Origin: Verrucomicrobiales bacterium
GTDB taxonomy: Bacteria > Verrucomicrobiota > Verrucomicrobiia > Limisphaerales > JAFMIX01
Length of the DNA: 7,162 nucleotides
NCBI GenBank assembly: GCA_017853785.1
Contig: JAFMIX010000111.1
Coordinates: 1-7,162, forward strand
Direction: 5' to 3'
The notes under the pieces were generated by a model. The model saw only the letters and a list, made by a program, of their open reading frames with translations. It ran no database searches and was not told where the DNA came from. This document shows, in pieces, positions 1 to 5,485 of this stretch (position 1 is the first letter of the stretch; the number at the start of each line of letters is the position of its first letter). Position numbers and translations under genes: made by a program.

Positions 1-175
1 TGTGCGGAAGAGATAAGCGCTGAAAGCATCTAAGTGCCAAGCTCATCCCAAGATAATGTTTCCCGGACGCAAGTCCCTAAAGACCCCAGCGAGACTAGCT
101 GGTTGATAGGTTAGGCGTGTACGAGGAGTAATCCTTTCAGCGGACTAATACTAATCGGTCGTGCGGCTTGATCGC
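1..175 (+). rRNA. rrl: 23S ribosomal RNA, 3' end (partial)
   Basis: The left edge of the window lies inside the last part of a 23S rRNA gene. The block GCTGAAAGCATCTAAGTGCC near position 20 and the terminal block ACTAATACTAATCGGTCGTG followed by CGGCTTGAT match the conserved 3' end of bacterial large-subunit rRNA (E. coli has CTGAAAGCATCTAAG and GTACTAAT...GTGAGGCTTAACC in the same places). The mature 3' end is placed near 175 by aligning the final GTGCGGCTTGATCGC with the E. coli end. It could be off by a few bases, because the true end depends on pairing with the 5' end of 23S, which is outside the window. Confidence 0.95.
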
Positions 176-270
176 TTTTCTTTTTTAGAAAATGCGATTT
201 AACTCGCGAATAGTTTTGCCAAAGTTTCTGTATGTAGTTTTCAGGGAACACAAAGTGTTCTTTATAATTT
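176..270 (+). other. 23S-5S internal transcribed spacer with two hairpins
   Basis: This AT-rich spacer of about 95 bases separates 23S from 5S and contains no tRNA gene. Two inverted repeats are visible. One spans 171-198: the arms 171-180 and 188-198 form ten base pairs with a bulged T at 193 and a T-rich loop, starting at or just before the predicted 23S end. The second is a perfect six-pair hairpin, GAACAC (246-251) with GTGTTC (255-260), just before 5S. By analogy with other rRNA operons they may guide processing of the precursor, but that is inference. Confidence 0.7.
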
Positions 271-386
271 TTTGGTGGTCATAAAGCTGAGGTCCGACCC
301 GTTCCCATCCCGAACACGGCCGTCAAACTCAGTCTTGCCGATGGTAGTGGTTGTATAGCTTCCGCGAGAGTAGGTTGCCGCCAGAT
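271..386 (+). rRNA. rrf: 5S ribosomal RNA
   Basis: This is a complete 5S rRNA of about 116 bases. The conserved core CCCATCCCGAACACGG lies near 303-320. The ends pair as helix I: TTTGGTGGT at 271-279 pairs with GCCGCCAGA at 377-385, using several G-U pairs. The GCGAGAGTAGG segment near the 3' side is also typical of bacterial 5S. It follows 23S on the same strand in the usual order and is followed directly by an intrinsic terminator. Exact ends may shift by one or two bases. Confidence 0.95.
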
Positions 387-394
387 CTTTCCTT

Positions 395-426
395 AAAGCC
401 GAAACTAAAGTTTCGGCTTTTTCTTT
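395..426 (+). terminator. Intrinsic terminator of the rRNA operon
   Basis: A perfect eleven-pair stem joins AAAGCCGAAAC (395-405) to GTTTCGGCTTT (410-420) with a four-base loop TAAA. It runs straight into a T-rich tract, TTTTTCTTT, at 418-426. It lies nine bases after the 5S 3' end, so it should end the rRNA transcript. The leading A run pairs with the T run, so the hairpin might also work on the other strand, but no - strand gene ends here. Confidence 0.92.
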
Positions 427-430
427 GAAT

Positions 431-465
431 GAGGCTTGACGCCTCCCTCAAATCTGATTGCATCT
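431..465 (+). promoter_or_regulatory. Possible promoter or operator before the lipoprotein gene
   Basis: Only about 43 bases separate the rRNA terminator from the lipoprotein ATG at 470. Within them, TTGACG (436-441) is close to the -35 consensus. It sits across the loop and right arm of a small inverted repeat, GAGGC-TTGAC-GCCTC (431-445). A -10 element at the right distance is poor: 458-463 reads TTGCAT. If this promoter is real, transcription would begin close to the ATG and the mRNA would be nearly leaderless. This is a weak call. Confidence 0.22.
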
Positions 466-469
466 TCAA

Positions 470-871
470 ATGAAAATAAAACTTTTCGCAGTGTCTGTCC
501 TTGTTGGAGCTTCCGCATTGCTGGTCGGATGCATCAACACGGTTGGCGGAACCAAGACCGCCGCCGTTCCGTTTGTTAAAGATCAAGTCCAAGCCCGTTA
601 TGAGCGCTCGTTAGAGCAAGTCTATGTTGCGGCGAAAGAAGTGCTTGCACGCAACGGAGCTATCTCAAGGGCTGGCACACTTTATAATCAAACCAATGAC
701 ATCCGGGTGCTTGAAGGCAAGGTCAAGCAGACCACTGTTTGGATCCGGGTCGAATCCGTGGATCCGCATTTGACCGACGTCATCGTTCAATCACGGACCA
801 GTCGTGGTGGTTCTGATTTGGCTCTCGCTCACGAGATTGACAAGGAAATTGCTCTGCAATTGGTTCGATAA
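470..871 (+). CDS. Small lipoprotein, DUF3568-like, function unknown
   Basis: From the ATG at 470 the product is 133 residues. It begins with a short signal peptide (MKIK, then a hydrophobic run) ending in the lipobox L-L-V-G-C, so Cys21 should be lipidated after cleavage by signal peptidase II. The mature part, about 112 residues, has no further membrane segment. Its pattern (a VKDQVQARYERSLEQVYVAAK helix start, then beta-rich stretches VKQTTVWIRVE and TDVIVQSR, then a final helix) resembles the DUF3568 family of small lipoproteins, whose role is not known. A TTG at 458 would add four residues before the signal peptide, but ATG 470 gives the more normal signal. No Shine-Dalgarno sequence precedes it. 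It lies just after the rRNA terminator and is probably transcribed alone. Family membership is a judgement from memory of the fold pattern. Confidence 0.8.
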   Translation: MKIKLFAVSVLVGASALLVGCINTVGGTKTAAVPFVKDQVQARYERSLEQVYVAAKEVLARNGAISRAGTLYNQTNDIRVLEGKVKQTTVWIRVESVDPHLTDVIVQSRTSRGGSDLALAHEIDKEIALQLVR

Positions 872-1253
872 TTGAATATTCCAATCGATTTGGGCGCAGG
901 GCGGCCCATTTTTCCTTGGTGGTAATTTTTACTCTTGGTGTCACCCGGCTTCTGCGTGCCAAGGTGATTTCGTATTGGTATTGGTCAATTTACACCCACG
1001 GGCTTCTAAAAGTGAAATTACTGGACCGATGGGACACGAGTTGCGCATGCGCTTAGACGAACCGCTGTTTGATCCGCCGGCGATGCGGTCTTAGTTCCGC
1101 CTTTGGCCGAAGTTCTTGATTAGACCCGGAGCTGCCGCAATTTTTGCGCGGCCAAACTTCTGCCCCACAAGACAATCAAGCTTCAAGGTTTCTCGGCGGA
1201 TGTCGTGCTGAAAAAACTTTTGCAATAGCGCGCTGGTTGTTTAACTCCTCGCA
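872..1253. other. Intergenic region without a supported gene
   Basis: These 382 bases hold no open frame that looks like a gene on either strand; all frames are broken by stops. The longest item of note is a 21-codon ATG frame at 1029-1094 with no family resemblance. The + strand frame near 1100-1227 gives short protein-like stretches interrupted by stops, which could be the wreck of a lost gene, but nothing in it is recognisable. A perfect ten-base palindrome, GCGCATGCGC, lies at 1043-1052. The promoter of the membrane protein at 1254 should lie in the right part, but no convincing -35/-10 pair stands out. Confidence 0.6.
890..913 (+). terminator. Weak candidate terminator after the lipoprotein gene
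   Basis: Twenty bases after the lipoprotein stop codon, TGGGC (891-895) can pair with GCCCA (904-908), followed by a run of five T (909-913). The stem is only five pairs with an eight-base loop, so this is a marginal intrinsic terminator, supported mainly by its position and the T run. Confidence 0.3.
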
Positions 1254-2246
1254 GTGCAATTCGTTGATCACCTGATAGCGCGCCTGGAGATCGTGGGACA
1301 CGGCAGTCCGTGGTTGTTTGTTGCACTGTTTCTGGTTGGGTCTCTGTTACTGTTGTGGCGACTGGAGGCGTTGGCGGGCGGCGTGATGGAGGGCACAGTG
1401 CTTGGCACTTTGGTCATGCCGTATTGTTCAGGCATCGGCAATCTCATTTTTGCCTTCCTGCTGGGGTGGCGCGGCGGCAACGGTGGCGAAGTGATGACCA
1501 ACTGCCTCGTCAATAACGTCACCAACATGACACTGCTCATCGGCTTGCCGGCGGTCATCTGGGGCATGAACACTTCTTCCGGCGGCGGCGGCAAGCAGGG
1601 CAAGACCAGTCAACTCAACCGTCTCTCCATGCTGCTGACGCTGCTGGCCGTGCTGTTTTTCACCGGCGCCACGTGGGTATTGGGGCGCGACGGTCGGCTC
1701 GATTTCAACGACGGCGTGATTCTCGTGGGGCTGTTTCTCTTCTGGCAATGCTTTCAGGCCTTCGACGCGCTCAAGACCAATGTCCGGCAAAACAAGTCGT
1801 TCGGCTGGATGTTGCCCGTGAATCTGCTCCTGCTGGCCGTCGGGGCTTACACTATCTATTTCAGCATTGATTGGCTGATGAACTGGGTCTCGCGCGTTCC
1901 CACCGGATTTGTGAGCGTGAAAAATCTTGGCTGGTTGAGCGGCTGGCTCATGGTGCTGCCGAACGCGATGCTTGCGTTTTACTACGGGTGGAAGCGGCAG
2001 CCGGAAGTCGTCTACACCTCGCAGGTCGGAGACGGTCACATCTGCATCCCCTTCTGCATCGGAATCTTTGCGCTGTTCCATCCATTCGCGGTGCCAGCCT
2101 CGTTTCAACTCGGCGTGCAACTGCTCGCAGCGGCCACGGTAGTCCATTTTAGCTGCGTGGCTTTTTTTGGCCAACTGCCGCGCGTGGTTGGGCTATTGCT
2201 GCTGGTGGGTTATGGCGTCTTTGTCGCCAAGGGGCTTGGGCGCTGA
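1254..2246 (+). CDS. Divergent Ca2+/cation antiporter (CaCA) family membrane protein
   Basis: The 330-residue product has about ten hydrophobic helices (roughly residues 20-38, 46-70, 84-104, 124-143, 152-171, 184-204, 227-246, 262-280, 284-306, 309-327), the number expected for sodium/calcium exchanger-type proteins. Two regions resemble the alpha repeats of that superfamily. Alpha-1 is residues 46-104, with GT-x-x-x-P at 51-56 and VNNVTNMTLLIGL at 86-98 in the place of the usual GSNIFN...LGL. Alpha-2 is residues 228-277, with LPN at 235-237 and VGDGHICIPFCIGI at 258-271. The calcium-coordinating Glu expected after each Pro is Tyr57 in the first repeat and Asn237 in the second, while Asp260 remains in the second. 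A Gly-rich loop lies at 109-116. The start is GTG 1254, because an in-frame TAA precedes it closely; no clear ribosome binding site is visible. The substrate cannot be assigned, and an inactive or retasked relative is possible. Confidence 0.72.
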   Translation: MQFVDHLIARLEIVGHGSPWLFVALFLVGSLLLLWRLEALAGGVMEGTVLGTLVMPYCSGIGNLIFAFLLGWRGGNGGEVMTNCLVNNVTNMTLLIGLPAVIWGMNTSSGGGGKQGKTSQLNRLSMLLTLLAVLFFTGATWVLGRDGRLDFNDGVILVGLFLFWQCFQAFDALKTNVRQNKSFGWMLPVNLLLLAVGAYTIYFSIDWLMNWVSRVPTGFVSVKNLGWLSGWLMVLPNAMLAFYYGWKRQPEVVYTSQVGDGHICIPFCIGIFALFHPFAVPASFQLGVQLLAAATVVHFSCVAFFGQLPRVVGLLLLVGYGVFVAKGLGR

Positions 2247-2258
2247 CGGGTTCAAGCC
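2233..2258 (+). terminator. Inverted repeat across the convergent stop codons
   Basis: GGCTTG (2233-2238) is complementary to CAAGCC (2253-2258). In the + strand RNA the stem can extend to nine pairs through two G-U pairs and one C-G pair. It covers the stop codon of the antiporter-like gene (2244-2246) and the stop of the - strand gene (2252-2254). There is no T tract, so termination here would not be classical. Position between two converging genes is the main support. Confidence 0.3.
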
Positions 2259-2677
2259 GGGATAACGACGCGGTCGGCGCGAAACTGGTCGCTTAATTCC
2301 ACAAATGGAATCTGCGCGTTCAACCAGAGCGGGCTCTTGGTGATTTCATCCATGGAGCGGCGGGTGTGGTTGCAGATGAGGTAAACGCCGAGGCCGGCGA
2401 CAAGAAACGCTTCTACCTTAGTGCCGACGGCTTGGCGGGCGAACTCAAAATCCCCTACTCCGTGCGTGTTACTCAACAATTCCACACGGAGGTCCTTGAT
2501 GTCCGCTGCGAAATTTTTCTGAAACTCTTCCCGGCGCGGGCCGGTGTAGCTCAAGAGTGTGCCCCGGCGCTCCATGAAAGAGATCAGCGCCCACTCGTCG
2601 AACACGATGTCGTGATAGGCCGCATTCATGCGCTCGGCGCAGCGTTGGATGTGTTGTTTGGCCTGTTCGAGCGTCAT
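2252..2677 (-). CDS. Conserved-looking hypothetical protein, possible roadblock-like fold
   Basis: This 141-residue protein has no signal peptide or membrane segment and is probably cytoplasmic. I do not recognise a named family with certainty. Its apparent order of elements is a helix (residues 3-21), two strands (about 23-33 and 38-45), a long helix (48-70), three strands with the core GVGDFEFAR (73-81), KVEAFLVAG and GVYLICNH (96-104), and a C-terminal helical part with WLNAQIPFVELSDQFR. That order resembles the roadblock/LC7 regulator fold, but this is inference from pattern alone. Several Trp and acidic positions suggest a real, selected protein rather than a shadow frame. It lies 79 bases downstream of the NfrB-like gene on the same strand and could share its transcript. 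Its own ATG has no strong ribosome binding site. It ends 5 bases from the stop of the converging membrane protein gene. Confidence 0.75.
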   Translation of the reverse strand: MTLEQAKQHIQRCAERMNAAYHDIVFDEWALISFMERRGTLLSYTGPRREEFQKNFAADIKDLRVELLSNTHGVGDFEFARQAVGTKVEAFLVAGLGVYLICNHTRRSMDEITKSPLWLNAQIPFVELSDQFRADRVVIPA

Positions 2678-2701
2678 AATCCGTTATGGTTGGGCGAAGC
2701 A

Positions 2702-2729
2702 AAACAAGTTTGTCCCGGGGAAACAAGTT
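2702..2729. repeat. Nine-base direct repeat upstream of the hypothetical gene
   Basis: AAACAAGTT occurs at 2702-2710 and again at 2721-2729, with a start-to-start distance of 19 bases. Both copies lie in the 79-base gap between the NfrB-like gene and the following - strand gene, and CCCGGG sits between them. It could be an operator for a local promoter or chance. No clear -35/-10 pair accompanies it. Confidence 0.3.
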
Positions 2730-2756
2730 GAATAATCGCTTCCGCACGGCGTTGGC

Positions 2757-5471
2757 TCAACCCGCCGCCGTCAGCTCGCGTAGCCGGGCCGCATCCGCGA
2801 GCGTGAGCGCTTGGAAGCAGATGGGATAGCCCGCGAGCCGGTCGTAGATTTCCTGCAGGACCTGCGCGGGCGGCATCTGCGCCAGCCCCAGGCGGAGCGC
2901 TCCGCCGGCCTCCTGCAACGGGAAGCAGAGGTTTTCGGCAGCGAATCCGGGTGGCAGAATGGGCAACAGCCGTCGGACCTCCTCGGCTTGCCACCTTTCC
3001 GCCACCGGCAGATTGGCGACCTGGAGAAAGGCCTGATGCAGCTGTTCCTCGGTCACGACTTTTTGCAGCAACAGCCATTTCGGAATCGGGTCGGCAATCA
3101 ATTCACGCAATATTTTCACGTCCGGCGCGGCAGCCTTGGTTAAAGCGCCATTTGCCACGAGGCGGTCCACCAGCGCCTGATCGGAATCCAGTTCAATGTC
3201 CGAAGCGCGGGCGGCGAGTTCCAGTTTGTCCGGCAGTTCCGCCAGTAGGGTGGCGTCGCCAAGTTTGGCTTTGAGCCATTGGACGGATTGGGGGTGGGGG
3301 ATGACGGCGGTGAGCACCCTGCCGTTGCCAAGCGGCAACATCCGGTGCAGCCACCAGTAGCCGCTACCGAATTTTCGATACGATTCGCGATTGAGTTTCG
3401 ACTCCTTGGTGTCGCCTGCATTGCAGCCGAGGGTTTCGGCCCAGAGTTTTCGGGCGGTGGCCTCGTCGAGGAGGGCGCGGTCCACGAGCACGTCCGGCAG
3501 GCTGCGGCGGGTGGCATGCTGGTTGATCTGGGCCTCGAGGAATGCCTCGGGGCTGGCTTGGGCCGCTGCCTGAAATTTCTCCAGCGCGGCATCCAATCGC
3601 GAGGGCGGCAGCACGAGGCGCGGATACACGCGGTCACGGGCGAATTTGATATTGTCCGGCCGCGCGAGCACGGGTTCGAGGTTTTGACCACCGAACTGCG
3701 TACGCAGTCCGGCCAGCTGGGCGTCGGTCAGCGGCTCGCGTTGCGCGAGGAACACCACGCCGCTGGGCCGGAGCACCGGTAACGCTTCGAGCGCGAGGGA
3801 TTGGGTCTCGGGAAATTTCTTGAGCCAATCACCCGCGACAGAGGCAGGTGTAATTGAGATGGCCGGCAGCCGGGAATATTTTGACCAGATGTCCGTGAAT
3901 TGGATTTCGTTGAGCAAGCCGAGGCGGAGCAGTGCCACCGGCACGGAAACTCCCTGCTGCGTCTCGAGCGCACGCATGATCTGGTCGCGGGTGACCAGTC
4001 CTTCGGCCACCAGCAAGTCCTCGATACTGCGCTTGTATTCGCTCAACTCCGCTTCGCCGGGGAACACGTGTGCGGTCTTGAGCCAGACGATGGGTTTGCC
4101 AAAAAATTTGTGGACAAAATACATCCGGGCTGCGTGCCAAGTGGCGAAGAAGTTGATGAAGTTTCCGAACATCAGGCGCGGCACCGAGCAGAGCGCCTGC
4201 TTGTGGTTGTAGATGGCGGCCACGCTGATGTATTTCTGAACCATGCGATAGAGGAGCAGCGCCGTGCAGAGGATGGCGATTTTCCACAGCGCCGAGCCGG
4301 CCTCGAACAATGGCGGGACGTAAAGGTCCGCGGCCCATGGGGTGTGGTTGAATGCGAAGCGGAACACGACGAACAGCAGCACCATATAGCCGATCATGTT
4401 CAACAGGTGCGTTAGCGGCGCCCGCCGGTCGCGCAGCAATGTGTAGCGCATCGCCCACGAGCCGGACCAACCGGTCTGTTCCCAGGTCTGGAACGAGATG
4501 CCCAGAATCCACCGGGACCGTTGCCGCACGGCGGTGGCGAACTTGGTGGGAAAGTTTTCGCGGATGGCGACGATTTCGGTGACGGATTCCGGATTGCCCA
4601 AGGAGCCATCCCGCCTTTGCCGGCGCACGATACGTTCGATGGGGTAGCTCATCACGCCCACGCGGTAGCCCGCGCGTTTGATGCGGATGCCGATTTCGTA
4701 GTCCTCGGTGATGTTGCCGACGCGGAAGGGGTCGCCGCTATTTTCCGCCGCGAGGCGGTCCAATACTTCGCGCGAGAAGGCGGTGCCGACGCCGGCGGAA
4801 GGAACGACACCGCCGATGCTCTGGCGGATGAACATATCCTTCGTGTGCAGTTCGGCGAAGTCGTCCACGTAGGTGTTGCCGACCCAGTATTTCAACACGG
4901 GCAATTCCAGCGCGAACACCGGCATCTGGCCCATGTCGTAGGATTTCGGGACGAAATAATTGTAAACCTTGAGCGCGAGCGGATGGATGATGTCCTCGGC
5001 GTCGTGCAAGGCAGCCACGGTGTATTCGCGGACGCCGGGGATTTCGTTGAGCCGCGCGGCGCGGTAGATCCAGTTCAGGCAGTCGGCTTTGCTGGTCGGG
5101 CCGGGGTGCGGCACCATGACCTTGTGGATGCGCGGATTTTTGGCGCAGATTTCGTCAACGCACTGGTTGGTCTCGGGGTCGTTGGGATAGACACCGATGA
5201 AGATGTCGTATTTTTCATACTGGACGACGCGCGAGGCATAGTCGGCCATCTTGTTGACGACACCGCCTTCCTGCCAGGCGGGGACGAAGAGCGCGATCCA
5301 TTGCTCTGGCACGAGCCGCAGGTCCTTGACGGAGATGTGCGGCTGTTTCCGCTGCTTCCACAGGTAGAACAGAAACTGTGAGTCGAAGATGAGATCATCC
5401 AGGCCGTTGATCAAAAAGCCGATGCCGGCGATGTAGCCCAGAACCAGAAAAATTTGGTGAATCGTTTCCAT
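2757..5471 (-). CDS. nfrB: NfrB-like membrane glycosyltransferase with C-terminal MshEN/GspE-N modules
   Basis: This 904-residue protein is a probable inner-membrane polysaccharide synthase. A membrane helix (about 7-27) precedes a family 2 glycosyltransferase domain (about 58-325) with FVPAWQE (62-68), TSKADCLNW (126-134), the sugar-nucleotide/metal motif DAED (157-160), the catalytic TED (255-257) and QRSRW (317-321), the QxxRW signature of processive synthases. Membrane helices follow near 353-373 and 394-412. From about 479 to the end the protein reads as three GspE-N-like modules (about 479-610, 636-755, 763-897). The first contains the clearest MshEN repeat (482-532), the type of domain that binds c-di-GMP in MshE and E. 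coli NfrB. The E. coli protein is about 745 residues, so this one has a longer tail. The RLG triplets of the first module are replaced by SIE and SVP. The ATG overlaps the nfrA-like stop as TAATG, with GGAG ten bases upstream. The product glycan cannot be predicted. Confidence 0.85.
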   Translation of the reverse strand: METIHQIFLVLGYIAGIGFLINGLDDLIFDSQFLFYLWKQRKQPHISVKDLRLVPEQWIALFVPAWQEGGVVNKMADYASRVVQYEKYDIFIGVYPNDPETNQCVDEICAKNPRIHKVMVPHPGPTSKADCLNWIYRAARLNEIPGVREYTVAALHDAEDIIHPLALKVYNYFVPKSYDMGQMPVFALELPVLKYWVGNTYVDDFAELHTKDMFIRQSIGGVVPSAGVGTAFSREVLDRLAAENSGDPFRVGNITEDYEIGIRIKRAGYRVGVMSYPIERIVRRQRRDGSLGNPESVTEIVAIRENFPTKFATAVRQRSRWILGISFQTWEQTGWSGSWAMRYTLLRDRRAPLTHLLNMIGYMVLLFVVFRFAFNHTPWAADLYVPPLFEAGSALWKIAILCTALLLYRMVQKYISVAAIYNHKQALCSVPRLMFGNFINFFATWHAARMYFVHKFFGKPIVWLKTAHVFPGEAELSEYKRSIEDLLVAEGLVTRDQIMRALETQQGVSVPVALLRLGLLNEIQFTDIWSKYSRLPAISITPASVAGDWLKKFPETQSLALEALPVLRPSGVVFLAQREPLTDAQLAGLRTQFGGQNLEPVLARPDNIKFARDRVYPRLVLPPSRLDAALEKFQAAAQASPEAFLEAQINQHATRRSLPDVLVDRALLDEATARKLWAETLGCNAGDTKESKLNRESYRKFGSGYWWLHRMLPLGNGRVLTAVIPHPQSVQWLKAKLGDATLLAELPDKLELAARASDIELDSDQALVDRLVANGALTKAAAPDVKILRELIADPIPKWLLLQKVVTEEQLHQAFLQVANLPVAERWQAEEVRRLLPILPPGFAAENLCFPLQEAGGALRLGLAQMPPAQVLQEIYDRLAGYPICFQALTLADAARLRELTAAG

Positions 5472-5485
5472 TACCAGCTCGCTCC
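5469..5485 (-). promoter_or_regulatory. TAATG overlap and ribosome binding site of the NfrB-like gene
   Basis: On the - strand the stop of the NfrA-like gene (TAA, 5473-5471) shares its last A with the ATG of the NfrB-like gene (5471-5469). GGAG (complement of 5482-5485) lies ten bases before the ATG, inside the upstream coding region. This arrangement supports one polycistronic mRNA and translational coupling, and it fixes the start of the second gene. Confidence 0.75.

Noticed and set aside
329..592. 87-codon - strand open frame across the 5S gene, terminator and lipoprotein start
   Set aside because: It crosses a structural RNA and an intrinsic terminator and shows no protein family features.
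1029..1094. 21-codon ATG frame in the gene-free stretch
   Set aside because: There is no ribosome binding site, no similarity to any known small protein, and nothing else to support it as a gene.
900..1100. Amidase-like peptide RIAGGSNSGSS read on the - strand near 1045-1080
   Set aside because: The match is very short, is cut off by nearby stops and lacks the rest of the amidase signature, so it is taken as chance.
1428..2174. 248-codon - strand open frame opposite the antiporter-like gene
   Set aside because: Its translation is rich in His, Gln and Arg, the typical antisense image of a membrane protein, and it has no family features.
4521..5381. Long + strand open frame of 286 codons opposite the NfrB-like gene
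   Set aside because: It lies wholly antisense to the glycosyltransferase domain, is rich in Asp, Gly, Val and Ala as expected of a GC-rich shadow frame, and shows no family motif.
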